Origin: Chitinophagales bacterium
GTDB taxonomy: Bacteria; Bacteroidota; Bacteroidia; Chitinophagales; JADIYW01
DNA: 5,741 bases
NCBI GenBank assembly: GCA_020848315.1
Contig: JADLAH010000152.1
Span: forward strand, 1-5,741
Reading direction: 5' to 3'
Positions 1 through 4,456 of the stretch are shown piece by piece. The position numbers and the translations under genes are program-made. Position 1 is the stretch's first letter. Each line of letters opens with the position of its first letter. The notes beneath the pieces were generated by a model, which was not told where the DNA came from, ran no database searches, and worked only from the letters and a program-made list of their open reading frames with translations.

Positions 1-1018
1 AGTCGAGGTAAGACTGATATTTCAGAATAGTTTTTATTTCTTCCAGTATATTCAGCTGCCAGTTGGAGGTCAGGCTGTCGGTACCGATACAAACCGTAGC
101 CTCCATATCCAGAAAATGTCTGTAGTATGGCAGGTTGTTTTCGATATACAGATTCGCATTCGGACAAGTAGCCCAGAATACCTGTTCCTTTCCCAATGTG
201 TCGTGGGCGGCGGCGATATCCTGTTTTTGTGTCAGCGTGTTGTGCACAAAAAGCGTCCGGTTTTTGCTGTTCAGATATTCGAGTGCGTAATGTATGGAAG
301 TTGTATGTAATGCCGGAATATCTTTCGTAGCACAGCCGATGCGTTCGTAAAATGAAATAAAATCACCGGTTTTATGCTGGAAAAGTTCATTTTCCGGCGG
401 TGTTTCCTGATTGTGGATGGAAATGGTTTTTCCCTGTTGTGTATCGCACAGTTGCTGAAACAAGCCCCGCGACACCGAATAAGGCGCGTGCGGCACCCGG
501 GAAATCTTGTTTTTCGTTGTTTCCTGCAGCTGATGAAAGACAGCATCGTATTGTGCCATCGTAGCCGCCGTCCTGTCGGTCTGAAACATATCAAAATACT
601 CAACAAAGGTATAGTAGTGCAGCTGTTCCTGTTGTTTCTGAAGGAAAGTATCGGCAGTATTGGAAATATCTCCCACCGCCACAATGCCATTTTCCAGCAT
701 ATATTGTGCTTCGCGGGCAATGGCATCGCGGATGATTTCCTGCGCATGGTTTCTGTTGCTGATTACCTGCGATATAAAATCTATCAGTCCCGTGCCTGTC
801 TGCGCAACTCCTTTGAGATGCGATAACTCCAGATGGCAATGTGCATTGATAAATCCCGGAACGATAACACCACTGTACTTTTCCAATTCAGCAGCATCAT
901 GTTGTTCTGCCCTGTCGAGCGACACTATTTTTCCGGCACTATCCACTACGACAACGCCGTTTTCTATCGGAGCAGCAGTGACCGGATATATTTTATCTGC
1001 GGAGATCTTGCGAAACAT
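1..1018 (-). CDS. Amidohydrolase-superfamily deaminase/chlorohydrolase-like enzyme (partial, C-terminus missing)
   Basis: The gene reads leftward from ATG at 1018 and stays open to the window edge, giving 339 residues; family members usually run to about 380-450, so the C-terminus is lost off the window. All the metal-site residues expected of the superfamily are visible: HxH at H60/H62 in 'NAHCHLELS', H202 and the likely catalytic E205 in 'HNQE', H259 in 'FVHN', and D314 in 'IGTDS'. The motif 'PHAPYSVS' (176-183) resembles the substrate-binding loop of methylthioadenosine/S-adenosylhomocysteine and aminofutalosine deaminases. The N-terminal 55 residues fit the small beta-sandwich domain that precedes the TIM barrel. 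No signal peptide is seen, so it should be cytosolic. From family knowledge it hydrolyses a C-N bond on a purine-like or related substrate. The exact substrate is not readable from sequence; aminodeoxyfutalosine deaminase is one possibility and general chlorohydrolase another. It is divergent from ppk2. Confidence 0.88.
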   Translation of the reverse strand, partial: MFRKISADKIYPVTAAPIENGVVVVDSAGKIVSLDRAEQHDAAELEKYSGVIVPGFINAHCHLELSHLKGVAQTGTGLIDFISQVISNRNHAQEIIRDAIAREAQYMLENGIVAVGDISNTADTFLQKQQEQLHYYTFVEYFDMFQTDRTAATMAQYDAVFHQLQETTKNKISRVPHAPYSVSRGLFQQLCDTQQGKTISIHNQETPPENELFQHKTGDFISFYERIGCATKDIPALHTTSIHYALEYLNSKNRTLFVHNTLTQKQDIAAAHDTLGKEQVFWATCPNANLYIENNLPYYRHFLDMEATVCIGTDSLTSNWQLNILEEIKTILKYQSYLD

Positions 1019-1022
1019 CTGT

Positions 1023-1055
1023 CAAAGATAATCAAATTACCAAAAACCCCGAAAA
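1023..1055 (-). promoter_or_regulatory. Candidate Bacteroidota promoter of the amidohydrolase gene
   Basis: On the minus strand TATCTTTG (1030 down to 1023) matches the TAnnTTTG -7 box exactly. A TTTT (1055-1052) lies 21 nt upstream, an imperfect match to the TTTG -33 element. Only ACAG separates the -7 box from the ATG at 1018, so transcription would start at or very near the start codon. Confidence 0.55.
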
Positions 1056-1085
1056 CATGACCACAATCATACCAATTGATGCTTA

Positions 1086-2117
1086 ATGTCATATAAATGG
1101 AAAATAGGTGTATTTAATTTTATTGCAAAACACACACAGATGACCCGTATTACAAAAACAACAATTCCATCAGATAAAACAGCCAATGCTGTCATCAAAA
1201 CACCTGGCCCCATTAAGAACGGCCATGCGAATGGCGTTTCCACAGATGAAGACAACAACTGGGAAATGAAAACCGTCACATTGGGTGAATTGAAAAACCT
1301 GCGCACAAAAGATGATTTGTCTTCATTATTTCAAAAGAATAATGCCAATCCGCAGAAAATATTCAGCACTATCAAGTATGAAGAGGAGCTGGAGAAGTTG
1401 CAGATTGAGTTGGTCAAGATGCAACGCTGGATACAGAGCAAGGGAATGCGGCTGGCCATTTTGTTTGAGGGAAGAGATGCAGCGGGAAAGGGCGGCACTA
1501 TCCGACGTTTTACAGAACACCTGAATCCGAGAACACTGCGGGTGGTAGCATTGCCAAAACCTACCGATGAAGAATTAGGACAGTGGTATTTTCAGCGATA
1601 TGTGCGGCAACTGCCCAACAAAGGTGAAATTGTTTTTTTTGATAGAAGCTGGTACAATCGGGCGGTCGTGGAACCGGTGAACAAGTTCTGTACCCAGCAT
1701 CAGTATGAAATGTACATGAAGCAAGTGACGGAATTTGAACACATGCTGTATGAAGACGGAGTGATAATTGTTAAATTCTGGTTTTCCATATCCAAAGAGG
1801 AACAGTTGAGAAGATTTGAGTCGCGCAAGCGAAATCCGCTGAAACAGTGGAAACTCAGTCCTGTTGATATGCAGGCACAGGAAAAATGGGATGATTACAC
1901 CAGATTCAAGGAAGAAATGTTCAGCCGCACACATACTTCTTTCAGCCCGTGGATTATCGTAAAAGCCAATAACAAACAAAAAGCCCGACTGGAAAGCATC
2001 CGGTATCTGTTATCTGTTTTGCCCTATGAAGGCAAGGACGAGAGTCAGTTGCGCATTCACCCGGATCCGAATACGGTATCGCGCTATCACAGAAAAGCAT
2101 TGCAGGTAGACAATTAA
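1086..2117 (+). CDS. ppk2: Polyphosphate kinase 2, class I type
   Basis: PPK2-family enzymes (P-loop kinase fold) transfer phosphate between inorganic polyphosphate and nucleotides; class I enzymes chiefly convert NDP to NTP using polyphosphate. The diagnostic parts are present: Walker A 'GRDAAGKGG' (129-137), Walker B 'FFDRSWYNRA' (184-193), and lid helix 'SRKRNPLKQWKLSPVD' (246-261). The FDRSWYNR form, rather than FNRSHYE, points to class I rather than class III. The C-terminal 'THTSFSPWIIVKANNK' is also typical. No signal peptide is evident, so a cytosolic enzyme is expected. At 343 residues it is longer than the usual 270-300, because about 60 residues of Thr/Lys/Asn-rich, probably disordered sequence precede the conserved 'TLGELKNL' start. 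Three in-frame ATG codons (1086, 1140, 1266) are possible starts; 1086 is given as the longest, without strong support. The 1086 start lies 67 nt from the divergent amidohydrolase. rlmN follows after 53 nt but has its own promoter match, so co-transcription is not required. Confidence 0.95.
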   Translation: MSYKWKIGVFNFIAKHTQMTRITKTTIPSDKTANAVIKTPGPIKNGHANGVSTDEDNNWEMKTVTLGELKNLRTKDDLSSLFQKNNANPQKIFSTIKYEEELEKLQIELVKMQRWIQSKGMRLAILFEGRDAAGKGGTIRRFTEHLNPRTLRVVALPKPTDEELGQWYFQRYVRQLPNKGEIVFFDRSWYNRAVVEPVNKFCTQHQYEMYMKQVTEFEHMLYEDGVIIVKFWFSISKEEQLRRFESRKRNPLKQWKLSPVDMQAQEKWDDYTRFKEEMFSRTHTSFSPWIIVKANNKQKARLESIRYLLSVLPYEGKDESQLRIHPDPNTVSRYHRKALQVDN

Positions 2118-2155
2118 TTTAAACTGTTTCCCGCACGTAAAACAAATGGTATGTC

Positions 2156-2163
2156 TATCTTTG
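2156..2163 (+). promoter_or_regulatory. -7 promoter box of rlmN
   Basis: TATCTTTG is an exact match to the Bacteroidota -7 box TAnnTTTG and is identical to the box in front of the amidohydrolase gene. It ends seven nucleotides before the TTG start of rlmN. The upstream element is weak: the nearest candidate is TTTC at 2127-2130, about 25 nt away, longer than the usual 19-21. The position in a short intergenic gap directly before a gene supports a real promoter. Confidence 0.55.
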
Positions 2164-2170
2164 CAGCATC

Positions 2171-3214
2171 TTGTCAACGAAAACAGACATACGGACTTTA
2201 TCCAAAGAACAGCTGATTGACCAATTGGGTCGGTTGGGTGAAAAACCATTCCGCGCCAAACAAATCTATGAATGGCTGTGGAAGAAATCAGCTGTAGATT
2301 TTGATGAGATGACCAATCTTTCCAAAGAACTGCGGGAAAAGCTGAAAGCGCATTTCGTGCTGCATCCTGTCAGTGTGTACAAATTGCAGCAATCGAATGA
2401 CGGCACCATCAAATCAGCCTTTCAGCTGCACGACAAGCACCTGATTGAGGGCGTGCTGATTCCGACCGAAGACCGCGCCACGGCCTGTGTATCTTCTCAG
2501 GTAGGCTGCAGCCTCACCTGCTCATTCTGCGCCACAGGATTCCTGAAACGCGAACGCAATTTAACCGCCGCTGAAATCTACGATCAGGTGGTACTGATAA
2601 ATAATCAGGCGCTGGAAAGTCTGGGTCGCGGCCTCACCAACATCGTTTTTATGGGCATGGGCGAGCCGCTGCTGAACTACAGCAATGTGCTGAGCGCGAT
2701 TGACAAAATCACTTCGGAAGAAGGATTGAATATGGCGGCCAAGCGCATCACCGTGTCGACAGCAGGCATTGCCAAAATGATAAAAAAACTGGCGGATGAT
2801 GGCGTAAAATTCAACCTCGCGCTCTCTTTACACGCAGCAGATGATGAAAAGCGAAACACCATCATGCCCATCAATGAACAAAACAATATTGAAGTGCTGA
2901 TAGAAGCATTGCAGTATTTTCAATCGAAATGCAAGGGCGAAGTAACCTTCGAGTATATCCTGCTGGAGGGTGTGAACGACACGCTGGAGGACGCGAAAAA
3001 ACTGGTCGATCTCTGCCGTCAGCTGAAAGATGTCAAAATCAATGTGATTGAATATAACAAGATTGAAAACGCCGATTTCGTGAAATCTACTGTAGAAAAA
3101 CGGGAGAAATTCATCGAGTACCTGACGCGGCAAAAGGTAATTGCGCACGTGCGAAAAAGCCGCGGCAAGGATATCGACGCTGCCTGCGGTCAATTGGCCA
3201 ATAAATCCAGGTAG
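2171..3214 (+). CDS. rlmN: Dual-specificity RNA (adenine-C2)-methyltransferase RlmN
   Basis: RlmN is a cytosolic radical-SAM enzyme that methylates C2 of A2503 in 23S rRNA and A37 in some tRNAs, supporting translational fidelity. The 347-residue product has the full family pattern: the N-terminal 'GEKPFRAKQIYEWLW' (23-37), 'VSSQVGCSLTCSFC' with the [4Fe-4S] cysteines C113, C117 and C120, the likely SAM-binding segments 'GMGEPLLN' (162-169) and 'STAGI' (196-200), 'LSLHA' (218-222), and C339 in 'DAACGQL', the cysteine that carries the methyl intermediate. The length is normal and no key residue is missing. The start is taken as TTG at 2171: no ATG in this frame lies between the upstream promoter box and the conserved region, and starting here gives a normal RlmN N-terminus. 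The promoter box seven nucleotides upstream implies a leaderless or almost leaderless mRNA. A lipoprotein gene follows after 83 nt. Confidence 0.96.
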   Translation: MSTKTDIRTLSKEQLIDQLGRLGEKPFRAKQIYEWLWKKSAVDFDEMTNLSKELREKLKAHFVLHPVSVYKLQQSNDGTIKSAFQLHDKHLIEGVLIPTEDRATACVSSQVGCSLTCSFCATGFLKRERNLTAAEIYDQVVLINNQALESLGRGLTNIVFMGMGEPLLNYSNVLSAIDKITSEEGLNMAAKRITVSTAGIAKMIKKLADDGVKFNLALSLHAADDEKRNTIMPINEQNNIEVLIEALQYFQSKCKGEVTFEYILLEGVNDTLEDAKKLVDLCRQLKDVKINVIEYNKIENADFVKSTVEKREKFIEYLTRQKVIAHVRKSRGKDIDAACGQLANKSR

Positions 3215-3297
3215 TTACCCTGAATTTTATTTTCGGTGGTTTTCCATTATTTTTAAATTCCCGGAACCATTTAATTTCATACCATAAAACAACAATT

Positions 3298-3753
3298 ATG
3301 AAAACTGTGTATTTGCTGATTGGCATCGCCATTGCTATGGTAGCCTGCAAGAAAGAAGAAAATCCTACGCTGACAGAAGAGCTGGCGAAAAGCAGCTGGC
3401 AAAAAACCAGTATCCTGATTTCGGCCGATTCCATCGCGCCGGACACAATTCCCAATATCGACATCCTGAGCGCCAAGCCGGATTGCGCCAAAGACAATAT
3501 CTGGCAGTTCAATGCGGAAAACAATACGTTTCAGTTGCTGGAAGGCGAAAAATGCAATATCGCAGATCCGGACATTAAAGCCAGCGGTATTATTGAAGAA
3601 GGCAACAACGGCAACAGTCTCCGCGTGGATGGCGGTGGTATCAATGAAATATGGGAAATAGAGTCGGTTTCCGCCAGTTCATTCCGGGTGAGTTACTTCG
3701 CCCGCAATGATGGCAAGCTGACAAAATTCCGTGTGGTATTTACGAAAATTTAG
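3298..3753 (+). CDS. Small lipoprotein, lipocalin-like, function unknown
   Basis: This 151-residue protein begins with a lipoprotein signal: a hydrophobic stretch (5-16) ending in the lipobox 'MVAC', with C17 as the lipidated residue. The mature part starts CKKEE. A Lys followed by acidic residues just after the cysteine resembles the lipoprotein export signal described in Flavobacteriia and Bacteroides, so surface exposure is plausible. The remainder is rich in beta-type segments and Asn/Asp/Gly turns. The pattern 'SSWQKTSILI' ... C63 ... 'WQF' ... 'EGEKC' (C86) recalls Bacteroidota lipocalin-like domains that begin with a conserved Trp and carry a paired cysteine; C63 and C86 could form a disulfide. 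This family link is by pattern only and no ligand can be named. The ATG at 3298 directly precedes the signal peptide. The gene follows rlmN in the same direction and ends overlapping the stop codon of the convergent response-regulator gene. Confidence 0.85.
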   Translation: MKTVYLLIGIAIAMVACKKEENPTLTEELAKSSWQKTSILISADSIAPDTIPNIDILSAKPDCAKDNIWQFNAENNTFQLLEGEKCNIADPDIKASGIIEEGNNGNSLRVDGGGINEIWEIESVSASSFRVSYFARNDGKLTKFRVVFTKI

Positions 3754-4388
3754 TCCTTCAGCAAACCACGCTCCAGGGTTAGTTTCACCAGACCGGCCAC
3801 GTTTTTTACACCCAGTTTGCTGATGAGATTCATGCGGTGCGTCTCCACCGTGGATACGCTGAGAAACAGCGTGTCCGCGATTTCCTGGGTCGTCTTTTCA
3901 TCTATTATCAGCTGCAGAATTTCCTTTTCACGTCGGGTGAGTTTGGGGATATAGGAATTGTCTTTCTTTTGTCCCATGGCTTCCTTCAGCATGAGGTCCT
4001 GCATGCTTTTCTGGATATATTGTTCGCCTTTCAGTACCGTGTCGATAGCTGCCAGAAAATCCTGCTCGGAAGCGTCTTTCAGCAGGTAGCCGTCCGCGCC
4101 GTTGCGGATGGCCGTCTTCACCAACGCAGTCTCCTCAAAGGAAGTAAGCATGATGACCTTCATGGCCGGATACTTTTTCTTGTATATCTTTAATGCATCC
4201 AGTCCGTCATCTCCTTTGATATTGATATCCAGGAATAGAACCTGTGGTTGCTCTTCTTCCAGTGCCTTTCCAGCCTCCGTCAGGTTGTTGATGGCAAAGC
4301 GTACGCTGAATTCCTTTTTCGGAGCAAACATATTGGAAACACCCTGCAATACAATTCCGTGGTCATCCACAATTCCTATGGTTATCAT
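3750..4388 (-). CDS. Two-component response regulator, NarL/FixJ (LuxR-type HTH) family
   Basis: The 212-residue protein has two domains. The receiver domain (about 1-120) carries the acidic pair D8/D9 in 'IVDDHGIV', the phospho-acceptor D54 in 'LFLDINIKGDDG', T82 in 'MLTSF' and K104 in 'YLLKDA', so all phosphorylation residues are intact. A short linker leads to a LuxR-type helix-turn-helix (about 148-205), 'LTRREKEILQLI' followed by 'TVETHRMNLISKLGVKN'. It should be a cytosolic DNA-binding regulator activated by phosphorylation. The start is set at ATG 4388 because translation from there gives the standard receiver beginning 'MITIGIVDDH'; an in-frame TTG at 4409 would add seven residues of no family likeness. 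The gene is divergent from the TPR sensor kinase at 4457, its likely partner. At its 3' end the stop codon overlaps that of the lipoprotein gene. No convincing TAnnTTTG box was found for it. Confidence 0.95.
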   Translation of the reverse strand: MITIGIVDDHGIVLQGVSNMFAPKKEFSVRFAINNLTEAGKALEEEQPQVLFLDINIKGDDGLDALKIYKKKYPAMKVIMLTSFEETALVKTAIRNGADGYLLKDASEQDFLAAIDTVLKGEQYIQKSMQDLMLKEAMGQKKDNSYIPKLTRREKEILQLIIDEKTTQEIADTLFLSVSTVETHRMNLISKLGVKNVAGLVKLTLERGLLKD

Positions 4389-4401
4389 AAATACTTGTAA
4401 G

Positions 4402-4432
4402 TTTGTCAATAAAAATAATATTTTTATAGTTG
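4402..4432 (+). promoter_or_regulatory. Bacteroidota-type promoter of the TPR sensor kinase gene
   Basis: TTTG (4402-4405) is followed after exactly 19 nt by TATAGTTG (4425-4432), which matches TAnnTTTG at all but one defined position. Spacing and both elements fit the Bacteroidota housekeeping promoter. Transcription would start near 4437-4440, leaving a leader of about 17-20 nt before the proposed TTG start at 4457. The spacer contains a perfect AT-rich dyad. Confidence 0.6.
4409..4427. repeat. Perfect AT-rich inverted repeat in the divergent kinase/regulator promoter region
   Basis: ATAAAAAT (4409-4416) and ATTTTTAT (4420-4427) are exact reverse complements separated by AAT. The dyad fills most of the spacer between the -33 and -7 elements of the kinase promoter and runs into the -7 box. 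It also lies upstream of the divergent regulator gene. It could be an operator, for example for autoregulation. In AT-rich intergenic DNA it could also be chance, and being short and without GC pairs it is a poor terminator candidate. Confidence 0.5.
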
Positions 4433-4456
4433 TCTAGCCATAAATCGCCATTTTAT

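Noticed and set aside
271..826. Open frames on both strands at 271-747 (minus) and 374-826 (plus)
   Set aside because: They are out-of-frame shadows of the amidohydrolase gene, whose own frame holds all the metal-binding residues.
1111..1125. AT-rich TATTTAATTTTATTG as a promoter for a ppk2 start at 1140
   Set aside because: The best octamer, TTTTATTG, misses two defined positions of TAnnTTTG and no TTTG lies 19-21 nt upstream.
1630..1640. Run of eight T within the Walker B codons of ppk2 as a slippage or phase-variation site
   Set aside because: It simply encodes Val-Phe-Phe-Asp in the conserved motif, and the frame is intact on both sides.
2151..2216. 21-codon open frame (ATG 2151, TGA 2214) overlapping the rlmN start, as a possible leader peptide
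   Set aside because: Its ATG lies upstream of and its codons run through the -7 box, so the predicted rlmN transcript would not contain it.
3237..3269. Possible terminator after rlmN: TGGTTTTCC pairing with GGAACCA
   Set aside because: The stem needs a two-base bulge and a loop of about 17 nt and is not followed by a T-run, so support is too weak.
3111..3524. 137-codon minus-strand open frame bridging rlmN and the lipoprotein gene
   Set aside because: It overlaps two well-supported plus-strand genes and the gap between them, and its translation has no family likeness.
4102..4437. 111-codon plus-strand open frame opposite the response regulator
   Set aside because: It is antisense to the conserved receiver domain, with no domain of its own.
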